From the NCBI RefSeq assembly GCF_000813845.1, contig NZ_JWTB01000024.1:62001-126000 (forward strand): DNA of 64,000 nt, read 5' to 3'. Within the stretch, counting starts at the first letter, position 1. Each line of letters starts with the position of its first letter. Source of the DNA: Pseudarthrobacter phenanthrenivorans. GTDB taxonomy: Bacteria > Actinomycetota > Actinomycetes > Actinomycetales > Micrococcaceae. Position numbers and translations under genes: made by a program. The notes beneath the pieces are model-generated. The model was not told where the DNA came from. It did no database searches and worked only from the letters and a program-made list of their open reading frames with translations. This document shows, piece after piece, positions 1 to 9,887 of this stretch.

Positions 1-2
1 CA

Positions 3-650
3 GGAACGGCCAGGGTGAGCACGGGAGCCAGCCAGCTGGACACTGGTGCGGGGCGGCTGAAGGCAGGCTTCGCAACCCTGGCGGAAAAGCTTAATGCGAC
101 AGACCCGCAGAACCCAGGCGTGGTGCTGGGTACCTCCATGCTGGCCGAGGGAACGGCGAAGATCCGGGTGGGTATGGACGGCGTGCCGGGCGATCCGGAC
201 CGCCCCGGGCTGATTTATGCCGCCAACAACCTCCAGGACGGGACTATCAGGCTCAGCGCGGGAATCAATGGCGGCGGCGATCCGGCGGACCCCGGCCTGC
301 TGGCGGGAACCCAGGCGCTCGCGGACGGCACCGTGGCCCTCAGTGGTGGAACCGGCCAACTGCAGTCAGGTTCAGCGCGGCTGGCCGATGGAACCGGGCA
401 GCTCGCCGACGGCAACAGCAAGCTGGATGACGGGTCGGGCAAACTCGCTGACGGGGCCGGAAAGCTCGCCGACGGCAATGCACGGATCGCCGCCGGCACC
501 AAGGAACTGCACACCAAGGTGGCGGCCGTGTCGCCGTCATCATGGCTGGACAACCCGGCCGTGGCGCTGTTGCTGGTCGGGTGCCTGGTGGCCGTTGCGG
601 CCGTGGCGTACCTGGTCCTGCGGCGGCGGGCCCTGCGGCCCCGCGCGTAG
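3..650 (+). CDS. YhgE/Pip-like membrane protein, C-terminal part (5' truncated by window)
   Basis: The reading frame is open from the first bases, so the true start lies outside the window. About 216 residues are visible. They consist of glycine-spaced repeats of the type G-x-x-x-L-A-D-G (strongest at 350-500), then one C-terminal membrane segment (PAVALLLVGCLVAVAAVAYLVL) and a basic tail (RRRALRPRA). Such Gly/Asp/Leu repeats before a terminal membrane helix are typical of the extracellular region of YhgE/Pip (phage infection protein) family and related ABC-2-like membrane proteins. Family assignment is inferred from the repeat type only, because the N-terminal domain is missing. Confidence 0.6.
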   Translation, partial: GTARVSTGASQLDTGAGRLKAGFATLAEKLNATDPQNPGVVLGTSMLAEGTAKIRVGMDGVPGDPDRPGLIYAANNLQDGTIRLSAGINGGGDPADPGLLAGTQALADGTVALSGGTGQLQSGSARLADGTGQLADGNSKLDDGSGKLADGAGKLADGNARIAAGTKELHTKVAAVSPSSWLDNPAVALLLVGCLVAVAAVAYLVLRRRALRPRA

Positions 651-660
651 CCCGGGGCTG

Positions 661-1410
661 TTATCGAAGGAACAGCGGGAGAAGATCGGCCAGGGTGCTG
701 ACGGCGGTGCCGTCGAAGCCCTCAACAACTTCACCCGCCCTGTTGAGCCACACGCCTGCCAGCCCTGCCGCCGTCGACCCTTCCGCATCCAGGAGGCGGT
801 TGTCACCCACGTAAAGTGTTTCGGCAGGGCTGGTGCCGAGCAGGCGGACGCCTTCGAGGTAGATCGCCGGGTCGGGTTTGGCGACGCCGAGGGTGTCCGT
901 CCCCACCAGGTGCTTGACGCGCTCCAGGCCGGCACCGTCCAGCTTGGCCCGCTGGTAGTCGTGGACGTTGTTGCTCACGGCACCGTAGGGGATCCCGGCG
1001 CGGTCCAGTGCATCCAGCAGGGGCGCCACATCCGGAAACGGCTTGACGTAGGCAGGCTGCTTTTCCATATAGGCGGTCAGCCACTGGTGTGATTCCTCGC
1101 CGTCGGAAAGGTCAACGCCGAAGTGGCCCAAGGCTGCCCTGCCCCGAAGCAGCCGCTGCTCGTTGAACGTGATCTCCCCGGCCAAGTACCGGTCGTAGTA
1201 ATGCGTTGTTTCGTGGGTGAAAATACGCCCGAACCGCTCCCACCCGGCCTGGTCCAGGCCGGGCAGGAGATGTTCGCTGACCTCCCGCAGGGCGGTGGTC
1301 ATGGAGTACTCGAGGTCCACCAGGGTGTCGTCAATATCGAACAGGACACCGCGGACAACGCCGAAGCGGATATCCGGGGTTCCGGCCGGTGCCTCGCTGG
1401 GAGCCGTCAT
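661..1410 (-). CDS. HAD-family hydrolase
   Basis: A 249-residue haloacid dehalogenase-superfamily phosphatase. Motif I is FDIDDTLVD near residue 22, motif II is VSNN, and the acidic motif is YVGDNRLLDAEG, followed by GLAGVWLNR. This order and the helical cap after motif I fit the subfamily I HADs (phosphoglycolate phosphatase or YjjG-like). The start ATG overlaps the gltX stop (ATGA), so the two genes are translationally coupled. A longer frame runs into gltX and was not used. The substrate cannot be told from sequence. Confidence 0.85.
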   Translation of the reverse strand: MTAPSEAPAGTPDIRFGVVRGVLFDIDDTLVDLEYSMTTALREVSEHLLPGLDQAGWERFGRIFTHETTHYYDRYLAGEITFNEQRLLRGRAALGHFGVDLSDGEESHQWLTAYMEKQPAYVKPFPDVAPLLDALDRAGIPYGAVSNNVHDYQRAKLDGAGLERVKHLVGTDTLGVAKPDPAIYLEGVRLLGTSPAETLYVGDNRLLDAEGSTAAGLAGVWLNRAGEVVEGFDGTAVSTLADLLPLFLR

Positions 1411-2924
1411 CAGCCGCGGAAGGCGCGGAGCCGGCGCAGGGAAGACTCCTTGCCCAGGATCACCATGGACTCGAACAGCGGCGGCGACACGCGGCGGCCG
1501 GAGACTGCGGTCCGCACGGGGCCGAAGGCAAGGCGCGGCTTGATCCCCATGTCTTCCACGAGGGCCTGCTTCAGGGCGGACTGGATGTTCTCCGCCGTCC
1601 ATTCCGCCAGCGGTTCCAGTGCGGCGATGGCGGCATCGAGCACCTCGGGAAGGTTGGCCGGCAGGCCCTTGCGGGCGTCATCGGCAATATCGATGGCGTC
1701 GTCGGCCTTGAACAGGAAGGCGAGCATGTCCGGGGCTTCACCCAGCAGCGTGATGCGCTCCTGGATCAGGGGCGCGGCCTCGGTGAGGATCTCTTCCTCG
1801 CGGTCCGTCAGGATTTCCCCCACCAGGTCCGCTTCGCGCAGGTAGTGCGCCACGCGGTCGCGGAACACCGTGGGCTCGAGCATCCGGACGTGGGTGCCGT
1901 TGATGGCTTCGGCCTTCTTCAGGTCGAAGCGGGCCGGGTTGCCCAGGACGTCGTGGATGTCGAAGTGCTCCACGAGCTGCTCGACGGTGAAGATGTCCTC
2001 GTCCGCGCTCAGGGACCAGCCCAGCAGGGAGAGGTAGTTCAGCAGGCCTTCGGGGATGAAGCCCCGCTCGCGGTGCAGGAAGAGGCTGGACTCGGGGTCA
2101 CGCTTGGAGAGCTTCTTGTTGCCCTGGCCCATCACGTAGGGCAGGTGGCCGAACTCCGGCATGTACTCGGCAACGCCGATGGCGTAGAGCGCCCGGTAGA
2201 GGGCGATCTGCCGGGGCGTCGAGCTGAGCAGGTCCTCGCCGCGCAGGACATGGGTGATGCCCATGAGTGCATCATCCACCGGGTTGACCAGCGTGTAGAG
2301 CGGGGCGCCGTTGGCGCGCACCACGGCGAAGTCGGGCACGGATCCGGCCTTGAACGTGATGTCGCCGCGGACCAGGTCGGTGAAGGTGATGTCCTCGTCC
2401 GGCATGCGCAGGCGGAGGACTGCCTGCCGGCCCTCTGCCCGGTACTGCGCCAGCTGCTCTTCGGTCAGGTGCCGGTCAAAGCCGTCGTAGCCAAGCTTGG
2501 GGTCCCGGCCGGCGGCACGGTGGCGCGCCTCGATCTCCTCCGGGGTGGAGAAGGATTCGTAGATGAAGCCACCGTCGTGCAGCCGCTTGATGACGTCCTG
2601 GTAGATGTCGCCGCGCTGGGACTGCCGGTACGGCTCGTGCGGGCCACCCACCTCAACGCCCTCGTCCCAGTCGATGCCCAGCCACTTCAGCGCGTCCAAC
2701 AGCTGGTGGTAGCTCTCCTCGCTGTCCCGTGCCGCGTCCGTGTCCTCGATCCGGAAGACCAGCGTGCCCTTGGTATGGCGGGCGTAGGCCCAGTTGAACA
2801 GCGCGGTCCGGATCAGCCCCACGTGCGGGGTGCCCGTGGGAGAGGGGCAGAAACGCACCCGGACGGGGGTTTCTGCGGTGACGGGCGGGATGGAGGCGGC
2901 AGGTGACGAAGAAGCGATACTCAT
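1410..2924 (-). CDS. gltX: glutamate--tRNA ligase
   Basis: A 504-residue class I aminoacyl-tRNA synthetase charging tRNA-Glu in the cytoplasm. The ATP-site motif is in [20 protein letters not shown] (HVGL for HIGH) near residue 25. The second signature is [12 protein letters not shown] (KMSKS class). The C-terminal anticodon-binding region is complete, and the length fits discriminating or non-discriminating bacterial GltX. I chose ATG 2924 because homology starts a few residues later; TAAAGT lies 10 bases upstream and could be a -10 box. The stop overlaps the start of the HAD gene. Confidence 0.95.
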   Translation of the reverse strand: MSIASSSPAASIPPVTAETPVRVRFCPSPTGTPHVGLIRTALFNWAYARHTKGTLVFRIEDTDAARDSEESYHQLLDALKWLGIDWDEGVEVGGPHEPYRQSQRGDIYQDVIKRLHDGGFIYESFSTPEEIEARHRAAGRDPKLGYDGFDRHLTEEQLAQYRAEGRQAVLRLRMPDEDITFTDLVRGDITFKAGSVPDFAVVRANGAPLYTLVNPVDDALMGITHVLRGEDLLSSTPRQIALYRALYAIGVAEYMPEFGHLPYVMGQGNKKLSKRDPESSLFLHRERGFIPEGLLNYLSLLGWSLSADEDIFTVEQLVEHFDIHDVLGNPARFDLKKAEAINGTHVRMLEPTVFRDRVAHYLREADLVGEILTDREEEILTEAAPLIQERITLLGEAPDMLAFLFKADDAIDIADDARKGLPANLPEVLDAAIAALEPLAEWTAENIQSALKQALVEDMGIKPRLAFGPVRTAVSGRRVSPPLFESMVILGKESSLRRLRAFRG

Positions 2925-2980
2925 AGTGGCTTCAACTTTACCCGCCTGCCCGGGTGCCTCCTTCCCGCCGGCGGCCCTGC

Positions 2981-3757
2981 CTAGCGGCGGACGATGGGGT
3001 TGGAGAGCCGCCCGATCCCTTCGATTTCGACCTCGAAGCGGTCGCCCTCCTTGACCAGCCCCACTCCGGCAGGGGTACCGGTCATGATCACGTCGCCAGG
3101 GAGCAGGGTAAACGCCTGCGAGACGATGGACACCAGTTCGCGGACGCCGCGGATCATCTGGCTGGTGCTGCCGTCCTGGCGCACCTCGCCATTGAGCCTG
3201 CCCTGGATCTGCAGGTCCTCCGTGTCCAGGTCGGTCTCGATCCAGGGCCCCAGCGGGGCGGACGTGTCGAAGCCCTTGGCGCGCGTCCACTGCAGGTCCG
3301 TTTTCTGCACGTCGCGTGCGGTGAGGTCGTTGCCGCAGGTGTACCCGAAGATGACGTCGTCCACGCGGTCTTCCGGAACGTCCTTGCAGATGCGGCCGAT
3401 CACCACGCAGAGTTCGGCTTCGAAGGAGACTTCCTCGGAGAATTCGGGCAGCACGACGGGGTCGTTCGGACCCACGACGGCGGTGTTCGGCTTGAGGAAC
3501 AGCAGCGGCTGGGCGGGCAGCTCGTTGCCCAGTTCGCGGGCGTGCTCCACGAAGTTCCGGCCGACGCCAATCACCTTGCTACGGGGGATGATCGGGGCCA
3601 GCAGCCGGACGTCCTCCAGCTTGTGCCGCACGGAGGTGCGCTCCACTCCGTTGAAGAAGGGGTCGCCGTGGATGACAGTGATTTCCTCACTGCCCGGTTC
3701 ACCTTCCACAACGCCGTACAGGGGATCGGAATCGACTACAAACCTGGCAATACGCAT
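2981..3757 (-). CDS. fumarylacetoacetate hydrolase (FAH) family protein
   Basis: A 258-residue cytoplasmic protein with the FAH fold. [16 protein letters not shown] and [13 protein letters not shown] are followed by the acidic metal ligands in [11 protein letters not shown] and the C-terminal [14 protein letters not shown]. Family members are 2-hydroxyhepta-2,4-diene-1,7-dioate isomerases, acylpyruvate hydrolases or oxaloacetate decarboxylases; the sequence does not decide which. TAGGGT (3765-3770) lies 7 bases before the ATG, suggesting a leaderless transcript whose -10 box sits within the end of the neighbouring metallo-hydrolase gene. It may be co-transcribed with gltX. Confidence 0.9.
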   Translation of the reverse strand: MRIARFVVDSDPLYGVVEGEPGSEEITVIHGDPFFNGVERTSVRHKLEDVRLLAPIIPRSKVIGVGRNFVEHARELGNELPAQPLLFLKPNTAVVGPNDPVVLPEFSEEVSFEAELCVVIGRICKDVPEDRVDDVIFGYTCGNDLTARDVQKTDLQWTRAKGFDTSAPLGPWIETDLDTEDLQIQGRLNGEVRQDGSTSQMIRGVRELVSIVSQAFTLLPGDVIMTGTPAGVGLVKEGDRFEVEIEGIGRLSNPIVRR

Positions 3758-3762
3758 GGCTC

Positions 3763-4584
3763 CTACCCTACCGTCCCAGCGGCAGCGCCCTGCCCGTCGC
3801 CGCCGCGCAGGTAGGAAAGCTGCGCGGCCACGGAGAGTTCGGCAGCACGCCGGACGGAAGGCCCGACGTCGGCATAGACGGCGTCAGTGACGTCGCCGAC
3901 GGACGCGTCGCGGCCCAGCCGGTGCAGCACCGCGCGGATCTGGGCCAGCCGTTCCTCCCGGTGTGCCCGATAACTGCGCGCGATGGCTTCAAGGGACGGC
4001 AGGGCCGGGCCGTGCGCCGGGAGGACGGTGGCCGGCCCGAGCGCCTCGAGCCGGTCCAGCGAGGCAAGGTAGTCGCCCAGCGTGCCGTCGGGATAGTCCA
4101 GGACGGTGGTTCCGCGGCCCAGGACGGTGTCGCCGGTCAGCACCGAACCGGCCGGTCCGTCCGCGGGCAGGTGGAAGCAGACGGAGTCCGAGGTGTGGCC
4201 GGGCGTGGCCAGGACTGTGATCTCCACCCCGGCTGCCCGGAGGACATCCCCGTGGGCCAGGGGCTCTCCCCCGCCGTGGCAGCGGGTGGGGTCCGCGGCC
4301 CGGACCGGCGCCCCGGTCACTGCGTGCAGGCGGGCGGAGCCGGCGGTGTGGTCGGCATGGCGGTGGGTCACCAGGATGAGTTCGACGGCGCCGGCACCGG
4401 CAAGTGCCCGCAGGTGCGTTTCGTCCGCCGGGCCGGGGTCGACGACCACCACGGTGGCTTGGCCGGGGGCGGCCAGGACGTAGGAGTTGGTGCCGTCCAG
4501 GCTCATGGGGCCTGGGTTCGGGGCAAGGATGAACTGCGAGAGCGGGGAGCTGCGCTGCAGGCCGGGGCCGAAAACAGAGGTCAC
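3763..4584 (-). CDS. MBL-fold metallo-hydrolase
   Basis: A 273-residue metallo-beta-lactamase-fold protein. The zinc motif is VTHRHADHTAGS (HxHxDH), followed by TPGHTSDSVCFHLP, LTGDTVLGRGTTVL and VLPAHGP, which supply the remaining His and Asp ligands. The pattern resembles the glyoxalase II-like / LACTB2-type group. The start is GTG 4584, because AAGGA precedes it by 8 bases; the frame stays open upstream through a terminator hairpin. It lies downstream of ilvE behind that terminator. The substrate is unknown. Confidence 0.88.
   Translation of the reverse strand: MTSVFGPGLQRSSPLSQFILAPNPGPMSLDGTNSYVLAAPGQATVVVVDPGPADETHLRALAGAGAVELILVTHRHADHTAGSARLHAVTGAPVRAADPTRCHGGGEPLAHGDVLRAAGVEITVLATPGHTSDSVCFHLPADGPAGSVLTGDTVLGRGTTVLDYPDGTLGDYLASLDRLEALGPATVLPAHGPALPSLEAIARSYRAHREERLAQIRAVLHRLGRDASVGDVTDAVYADVGPSVRRAAELSVAAQLSYLRGGDGQGAAAGTVG
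3765..3770 (-). promoter_or_regulatory. -10 box of FAH gene (leaderless)
   Basis: TAGGGT on the minus strand ends 7 bases before the ATG at 3757, so transcription would begin at or next to the start codon. The adjacent AGGAG is too close to the ATG to serve as a normal ribosome-binding site. Confidence 0.5.
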
Positions 4585-4606
4585 TGACCCATCCTTGCAG
4601 ACGGAA

Positions 4607-4643
4607 ACGGCGCCTGCCGGGACCAAAGCCCGGCAGGCGCCGT
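4607..4643 (-). terminator. terminator after ilvE
   Basis: Perfect 15-bp inverted repeat (ACGGCGCCTGCCGGG and its complement) with a 7-base loop, 20 bases after the ilvE stop. There is no strong T-run, so it may be only partly effective. Confidence 0.7.
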
Positions 4644-4663
4644 CGTACGTCCTGCGAGGAGGA

Positions 4664-5776
4664 CTAGGCCAGGCGGGTCAGCCAGCCGTGGGTGTCCGGC
4701 TCTGCGCCGGTCTGGATGCCCAGGAGCTTTTCCCGGATGGCCATGGTGGTCTCCCCCGCTTTCGCGTCCTCGGAGCCGATGAACTCGGTGGCGTCCTTGA
4801 GGACGCCAATTGGGGTGATCACGGCTGCGGTGCCACAGGCGAAGACCTCGGTGATGTCGCCGGAGGCAACGCCGTCGCGCCACTCGTCCAGGGTGATCTT
4901 CCGCTCCGCGACCTCGCGGCCCATGTCCTTGGCCACCTGGATCACCGACATCCGGGTGACGCCTTCCAGGATGGTGCCGGTGAGGGCAGGCGTAACGAGG
5001 GAAGCGTCCTTCATCACGAAGAACACGTTCATGCCGCCCAGTTCTTCCACGGCGTCATCATTGAAGTGGTCAAGGAAGAGGACCTGCTTGCAGCCGTTGG
5101 CCTCCGCCTCCTGCTGCGCGATGAGCGAGGCCGCATAGTTGCCGCCGCACTTGGCGTCGCCGGTGCCGCCGCGGCCGGCGCGGGCGTACTGCCGCGAGAT
5201 CCAGATGGAGACGGGCTTCAGCTCGCCGCCGAAGTAGTTGCCGGCGGGTGAGGCGATGACGCGGAAGGACACCTCGCGGGCGGCGCGCACGCCCAGGAAG
5301 GCCTCGGTGGCGATCATGAAGGGCCGCAGGTAGAGGGCCTCGCCGTCGCCGGAGGGCACCCATTCCTTGTCGACGGCCACCAGTTCACGGATGGCGCCGA
5401 GGAAGTACTCGGCCGGCAGTTCCGGCAGCGCCAGGCGGCGGGCGGACTTGTTCAGCCGCGCCGCGTTGGCCTCCGGCCGGAAGGTCCAGACGGAGCCGTC
5501 GGCGTGCCGGTAGGCCTTCAGCCCTTCGAAAATCTCCTGGCCGTAGTGGAAGACGGCGGCGGAGGGGTCCAGGACGATCGGACCGTACGGTTCGATCCGG
5601 GCATCGTGCCAGCCGCCGTTGCCGTCCGCGTCAACGCTGTAGTCGACGACGGCGGTGTGGTCGGTGAAGTAGTTGCCGAATCCCGGGTTTGCCAGGATGG
5701 CTGCACGCTCTTCGGCGGACTTCGGGTTGGCCGAAGGCTGCCGGGTGAATTCGACGCCATGGGCGGTCTGGGTCAT
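4664..5776 (-). CDS. ilvE: branched-chain amino acid aminotransferase
   Basis: A 370-residue fold-type IV PLP enzyme catalysing the last transamination step of isoleucine, valine and leucine synthesis. The PLP lysine is in [12 protein letters not shown] (about K209). [19 protein letters not shown] and [10 protein letters not shown] are family-typical, and [15 protein letters not shown] is the C-terminal cofactor-phosphate motif. ATG 5776 has GGAGGAACC directly upstream as ribosome-binding site. It follows leuB on the same strand after 103 bases that contain an inverted repeat. It fits with ilvBNC, ilvD and leuB in this window. Confidence 0.96.
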   Translation of the reverse strand: MTQTAHGVEFTRQPSANPKSAEERAAILANPGFGNYFTDHTAVVDYSVDADGNGGWHDARIEPYGPIVLDPSAAVFHYGQEIFEGLKAYRHADGSVWTFRPEANAARLNKSARRLALPELPAEYFLGAIRELVAVDKEWVPSGDGEALYLRPFMIATEAFLGVRAAREVSFRVIASPAGNYFGGELKPVSIWISRQYARAGRGGTGDAKCGGNYAASLIAQQEAEANGCKQVLFLDHFNDDAVEELGGMNVFFVMKDASLVTPALTGTILEGVTRMSVIQVAKDMGREVAERKITLDEWRDGVASGDITEVFACGTAAVITPIGVLKDATEFIGSEDAKAGETTMAIREKLLGIQTGAEPDTHGWLTRLA

Positions 5777-5792
5777 GGTTCCTCCACGATCG

Positions 5793-5827
5793 GCCGCCCT
5801 TGGTTCAGCGCTGAACGGCGGGGCGGC
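5793..5827 (-). repeat. double inverted repeat between leuB and ilvE
   Basis: Outer arms GCCGCCC and GGGCGGC flank a perfect 14-base palindrome GTTCAGCGCTGAAC (5803-5816). Lying just before the ilvE ribosome-binding site, it could be a weak terminator of leuB, a transcript-processing hairpin or an operator. No T-run follows. Confidence 0.5.
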
Positions 5828-5879
5828 ATTTGGTGATTCGAGACAAGCTTACGCCCGATGCCGGAGGCCCCGGCGCGGG

Positions 5880-6932
5880 CTAGAGGCCGGCGGCGATGGC
5901 GTCGCCGATGGCGCTGGTGCCGCGTGCGGTGCCGTCGCGCTTTTCGACGTCGGCAACCACGGCGGCTTCGATCCTCCGGGCGGCTTCGGTGTAGCCCAGG
6001 TGGTCCAGCAGGAGGGCCGCGGAGAGGATGGCCGCGGTGGGGTCGGCCTTGCCCTGGCCGGCAATATCCGGCGCGGAGCCGTGGACCGGTTCGAACATGG
6101 ACGGCGCGGTGCGGTCCATGTTGATGTTGCCGGAGGCCGCCAGGCCGATGCCGCCGGTGATGGCCGCGGCGAGGTCGGTGATGATATCGCCGAACAGGTT
6201 GTCTGTGACGATGACATCGAAGCGGGACGGGTCCGTCACCATGAAGATGGTGGCGGCGTCCACGTGCAGGTAGTCGTGGGTGACCTCGGGGAACTCCTGT
6301 GCCACGGCTTCGACGGTGCGCTTCCACAGGTGGCCGGCGAAGACCAGGACGTTGTGCTTGTGCACCAGGGTGACGTGCTTGCGCTCCCGGGCGCTGGCGC
6401 GGCGGAACGCGTCGCGGACAACGCGCTCCACGCCGTGCGCGGTGTTCAGCGAAACCTCGGTGGCAACCTCATGCGGGGTGCCGGAGCGCAGGGTGCCGCC
6501 GTTCCCGACGTAGGGGCCTTCGGTACCTTCGCGGACCACGATGAAGTCGATGGTGCCGGGGTTGGCGAGCGGGCTGCCGACGGTTCCGTACAGCCGGGAG
6601 GGGCGCAGGTTAACGTAGTGGTCCAGGCTGAAGCGGAGCTTGAGGAGCAGTTCACGCTCGATGATGCCGGACGGGATCCGGGTGTCACCGGGAGCGGCCC
6701 CGACTGCGCCGAAAAGGATGGCGTCGCGGGTCTTCAGGTCCGCCAGCACATGGTCCGGAAGGGTTTCGCCGGTGCGCAGCCAGTGCTCGGCACCTAGTTC
6801 GTAGTGCGTGGGCTTGAGCTCCACACCCTCCGCGGCCACAGCCTTTTCCAGAACTTTGAGGGCTTCGGCAATGACCTCGGGGCCGATGCCGTCGCCGGGA
6901 ATAACTGCAAGATCGATGGAGGATGCGCTCAT
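5880..6932 (-). CDS. leuB: 3-isopropylmalate dehydrogenase
   Basis: A 350-residue NAD-dependent beta-decarboxylating dehydrogenase of leucine synthesis. The N-terminus [14 protein letters not shown], the substrate region [20 protein letters not shown], and the metal and cofactor segments [16 protein letters not shown] and [17 protein letters not shown] all match LeuB rather than isocitrate dehydrogenase. ATG 6932 was chosen over longer forms because TACCCT (6939-6944) ends 6 bases before it, which implies a leaderless message. Length fits the family. Confidence 0.95.
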   Translation of the reverse strand: MSASSIDLAVIPGDGIGPEVIAEALKVLEKAVAAEGVELKPTHYELGAEHWLRTGETLPDHVLADLKTRDAILFGAVGAAPGDTRIPSGIIERELLLKLRFSLDHYVNLRPSRLYGTVGSPLANPGTIDFIVVREGTEGPYVGNGGTLRSGTPHEVATEVSLNTAHGVERVVRDAFRRASARERKHVTLVHKHNVLVFAGHLWKRTVEAVAQEFPEVTHDYLHVDAATIFMVTDPSRFDVIVTDNLFGDIITDLAAAITGGIGLAASGNINMDRTAPSMFEPVHGSAPDIAGQGKADPTAAILSAALLLDHLGYTEAARRIEAAVVADVEKRDGTARGTSAIGDAIAAGL

Positions 6933-6938
6933 GTTTTC

Positions 6939-6944
6939 AGGGTA
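6939..6944 (-). promoter_or_regulatory. -10 box of leuB (leaderless)
   Basis: TACCCT on the minus strand, 6 bases before the leuB ATG. No ribosome-binding site is seen. Confidence 0.5.
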
Positions 6945-7071
6945 GCCAAGATATCCATATGGTGAGCAAGCCATCCCATATTTCGGACACTCGACACTCG
7001 GCCACGGTGGAGTCCGGCCGAGGTGCCCAGAGATCAGCCCCAGGCATGAGGCACGCGCCACCGTAACGGCA

Positions 7072-7077
7072 TAGAGT
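7072..7077 (+). promoter_or_regulatory. -10 box of the histidine kinase gene (leaderless)
   Basis: TAGAGT ends 6 bases before GTG 7084, which places the expected transcript start at the start codon. No Shine-Dalgarno sequence is present. Confidence 0.5.
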
Positions 7078-7083
7078 TCCGGG

Positions 7084-8277
7084 GTGGAATTACGGCACAA
7101 GGCTTATCACTGGCTCCGGGTCAACACGTTCCGGGTGGACCTGGTTTTCATGCTGGCGCTCCTGCTCTTCTGCGGCCCGGTGTACCTCCTGGCGGACCGC
7201 CCCTGGCACTTCGTGCTGTCCAGCGCCCTGGTGGTGCCGCTGGCATGGCGACGCACCCGGCCGGTGCCCGCGGCCGCCGCCACCGTGCTGGCGTCACTGG
7301 CACTGTGGGCAACCGGGCTGGAGCCCCTGGCGGGATTGATGGCTGTTCCGCTGATCATCTACGCCGTTGCCGCCTACGGTCCTGCCTGGGCCAGCCGCCC
7401 GGTCCTGGGCCTGGGCCTGCTGGGCGGCGTGCTGCTAACCACCCGAAACGTCAGCAGCACCGCCGAGACGGGCGTGCTGGGCCTCACCATCAGTGCCGTG
7501 TACACCGTCCTCATCTGGATGCTGGTGCTGTTCAGCTGGACCCTCGGGGACTTGACACGTGTCCGCCGCCAGCAGCTGCAGACCCTCGCGGACCGTGCCC
7601 GCCGGCTTGAAATCGAACAGCAGCAGGAACGCTCCCTGGCCGCCGCCGATGAACGCGCGCACATTGCCCGTGAGATGCACGACATCGTGGCGCATTCCCT
7701 GTCCGTGATCATTACCCAGTCCGACGGTGCACGGTACGCCGCAGCGGCCAACCCGGCCGTGGCCACGGAAACGCTGGGCACGGTCGCCGCCACGGCACGG
7801 GCATCGCTGGCGGAAATGCGCCGGCTGCTGGGTGTACTGCGGCACGGCGATGAATCCAGTACCCGCCCCTTGCCCGGGCTTGCTGACCTCGATGACCTGT
7901 TCCAGGGGTTCCGCGCGGCCGGACTGCCGGTGGACGTCGAACAGCTGGGATACCCCCGGCGCACGCTGCCTCCGGGAGCTGAACTCACGGCATACCGGGT
8001 CCTCCAGGAATCCCTGACAAACGTCCTCAAGCATGCAGGCCCGCAAGCCCAGGCACGGGCGTCGGTCCGGTGGCAGCAGCGGGGGCTCCAGATCGACGTG
8101 CACGACGACGGCCGGGGCGCATCTGCCGATCGCGCGGCCAGCGGCGGGGAAACCTCCGGCAACGGGCTGCGCGGCATGCGGGAGCGCATCAACCTTTACG
8201 ATGGATCCTTGGTGGCCCGCCCGGCCGCTGGCGGGGGCTTCCAGGTTTCGGCCTTCCTCCCCTACACAGAGGCTTGA
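7084..8277 (+). CDS. NarL-type sensor histidine kinase
   Basis: A 397-residue membrane kinase. About four to six hydrophobic segments fill residues 15-155 with little extracellular loop, so the signal is probably membrane-borne. A short coiled coil precedes the HisKA_3 box [14 protein letters not shown], where H199 is the expected phosphoacceptor. The HATPase_c domain shows [10 protein letters not shown] (N-box) and [11 protein letters not shown] (G-box). It lies 2 bases upstream of a LuxR-type response regulator and just before an ABC exporter, a layout typical of envelope-stress or peptide-sensing systems of Gram-positive bacteria. Confidence 0.92.
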   Translation: MELRHKAYHWLRVNTFRVDLVFMLALLLFCGPVYLLADRPWHFVLSSALVVPLAWRRTRPVPAAAATVLASLALWATGLEPLAGLMAVPLIIYAVAAYGPAWASRPVLGLGLLGGVLLTTRNVSSTAETGVLGLTISAVYTVLIWMLVLFSWTLGDLTRVRRQQLQTLADRARRLEIEQQQERSLAAADERAHIAREMHDIVAHSLSVIITQSDGARYAAAANPAVATETLGTVAATARASLAEMRRLLGVLRHGDESSTRPLPGLADLDDLFQGFRAAGLPVDVEQLGYPRRTLPPGAELTAYRVLQESLTNVLKHAGPQAQARASVRWQQRGLQIDVHDDGRGASADRAASGGETSGNGLRGMRERINLYDGSLVARPAAGGGFQVSAFLPYTEA

Positions 8278-8279
8278 GC

Positions 8280-9008
8280 ATGGCAGTGGCAGTAGAACTT
8301 GGCGCAGCGTCGCCGATCCGGGTGGCGCTGGTCGATGACCAGCAACTGGTGCGCTCGGGATTGGGCATGCTGATCAATTCCCAGCCGGACCTCGACGTTG
8401 TGGTCGAGGCGGGCAACGGCCTCGAAGCACTCCATGCCCTCGGCGCGGCAGCCGCGGACGTTGTCCTGATGGATGTGCGCATGCCCGGAATGAATGGCAT
8501 TGAGGCCACCCGCCAGCTCATGGAGCGCGCCGCGGCCGCTCCCGCCGGGTCCGCCTGGGCTGAACTTCGCGTCGTGGTGCTGACAACCTTCGATTTGGAT
8601 GAGTACGCGCTGGCCGCCATCGAGGCCGGAGCCAGCGGCTTCCTCCTGAAGGATGCACCGCCGGAGGAACTGTTGGACGCCATCCGGACGGTGCACCGAG
8701 GGGACGCCGTCATCGCACCCTCCACCACCCGCCGGCTGCTGGACCACGTGGCACCTCTGCTGCGCGCGAAGGGCAACGAACGCCCCGAAGACTACGAGGC
8801 CGTGGAACGGCTCACGGCCCGCGAGCGTGAAGTGTTCATCCTCATGGCACAGGGGCGTTCCAATCCTGAGATCGCGGCCGCCCTGTTCGTCTCCGAAGCG
8901 ACCGTCAAAACCCACGTAGGGCATATCCTGGCCAAACTTGGTGCGCGTGACCGGGTCCAGGCGGTGGTGATCGCCTACGAAACCGGGCTGGTCACCCCGG
9001 GAGGCTGA
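8280..9008 (+). CDS. NarL/LuxR-family response regulator
   Basis: A 242-residue two-component regulator. The receiver domain has VALVDDQQLVRSG (acidic pocket, D19/D20), the phospho-acceptor in VVLMDVRMPGMNG (D65), and the lysine in FLLKDAPPEE. The C-terminal GerE/LuxR helix-turn-helix is LTAREREVFILMAQG through ATVKTHVGHILAKL. The ATG lies 2 bases after the kinase stop. A short Ala/Pro-rich insert (ERAAAAPAGSAWAEL) sits in the receiver domain. The likely target is its own operon or the exporter genes 100 bases downstream. Confidence 0.93.
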   Translation: MAVAVELGAASPIRVALVDDQQLVRSGLGMLINSQPDLDVVVEAGNGLEALHALGAAAADVVLMDVRMPGMNGIEATRQLMERAAAAPAGSAWAELRVVVLTTFDLDEYALAAIEAGASGFLLKDAPPEELLDAIRTVHRGDAVIAPSTTRRLLDHVAPLLRAKGNERPEDYEAVERLTAREREVFILMAQGRSNPEIAAALFVSEATVKTHVGHILAKLGARDRVQAVVIAYETGLVTPGG

Positions 9009-9096
9009 TACTGGGCGCGATGGTGTCAGACCTGGGTATGAGGCCGGACCGCGCACGACCAGACTGAGGGCCGATTCCCCGGCGCGGCTCCGGCCA

Positions 9097-9102
9097 TAGC
9101 GT
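9097..9102 (+). promoter_or_regulatory. -10 box of ABC exporter ATPase gene (leaderless)
   Basis: TAGCGT ends 6 bases before ATG 9109. It gives the exporter operon its own promoter, separate from the two-component genes. Confidence 0.5.
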
Positions 9103-9108
9103 GGAAAC

Positions 9109-9885
9109 ATGACAACATCCGCGGACCCCCATGCCGCTTTGACCAGCCATAACATCAACTCCGCTCCCGCCGTCCAGGCGCTGTCCCTCACCAAGACCTA
9201 CGGCCGCGGCGCTACCCGCGTCAGCGCCCTGCGCGAGGTCAGCGTCAACTTCGAGGCAAGCCGCTTTACCGCGATCATGGGACCCTCCGGCTCAGGCAAG
9301 TCGACCCTGATGCACTGCCTCGCCGGCCTGGACACCGCCGACTCGGGACAGATCCTGGTGGGTGGGACGGACATCACGGCCCTGAACGACAAGCAGCTCA
9401 CCACGCTCCGCCGCGACCGGATCGGATTTGTCTTCCAGGCCTTCAACCTCGTGCCCACCCTGACCGCTGAACAAAACATCACCCTGCCGCTGGCACTGGC
9501 AAACAAGGCCACCGATGCCGCCTGGTTCGACACTGTGGTTGGCACGCTTGGCCTCAAGGACAGGCTCCGGCACCGGCCGCACGAGCTCTCCGGCGGCCAA
9601 CAACAGCGGGTGGCCGTAGCCCGGGCCCTGCTGACCCGGCCCGACGTCGTGTTCGGGGACGAACCTACCGGCAACCTTGATTCGACCGCAGGCGGCGAGG
9701 TCCTGGCACTGCTGCGCCGCAGCAGCCGGGAAATGGGCCAGACGATCATCATGGTCACCCACGATCCGGTGGCGGCCAGCTACGCCGACCGGGTGGTCCT
9801 GATGAGCGACGGCGGCCTGGTGGGCGAGATCGCCGAGCCCACCGCCGGGTCCGTCCTCGCTGCCCTCGGCAAGCTGGGGGGTTGA
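9109..9885 (+). CDS. ABC transporter ATP-binding protein (MacB/LolD type)
   Basis: A 258-residue ATPase of the FtsE/LolD/MacB branch. Walker A is GPSGSGKST, the Q-loop is FVFQAFNLVPTLTAEQNI, the signature is LSGGQQQRVAVARALL, Walker B is VVFGDEPTGNLDS, and the switch is VTHDP. NLVPTLTAEQNI and GNLDS are hallmarks of exporters that work with FtsX-like permeases rather than importers. The partner permease follows after 2 bases. The substrate is unknown; antimicrobial peptides or lipids are usual for this class. Confidence 0.93.
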   Translation: MTTSADPHAALTSHNINSAPAVQALSLTKTYGRGATRVSALREVSVNFEASRFTAIMGPSGSGKSTLMHCLAGLDTADSGQILVGGTDITALNDKQLTTLRRDRIGFVFQAFNLVPTLTAEQNITLPLALANKATDAAWFDTVVGTLGLKDRLRHRPHELSGGQQQRVAVARALLTRPDVVFGDEPTGNLDSTAGGEVLALLRRSSREMGQTIIMVTHDPVAASYADRVVLMSDGGLVGEIAEPTAGSVLAALGKLGG

Positions 9886-9887
9886 TC

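Noticed and set aside
1389..2906. 505-codon plus-strand open frame
   Set aside because: It is the antisense shadow of gltX, which carries all synthetase motifs; open frames opposite genes are common at this GC content.
5246..5363. Short Arg-rich frames inside ilvE and other genes as small proteins
   Set aside because: Alternate-frame products of high-GC coding sequence, without ribosome-binding sites or conserved features.
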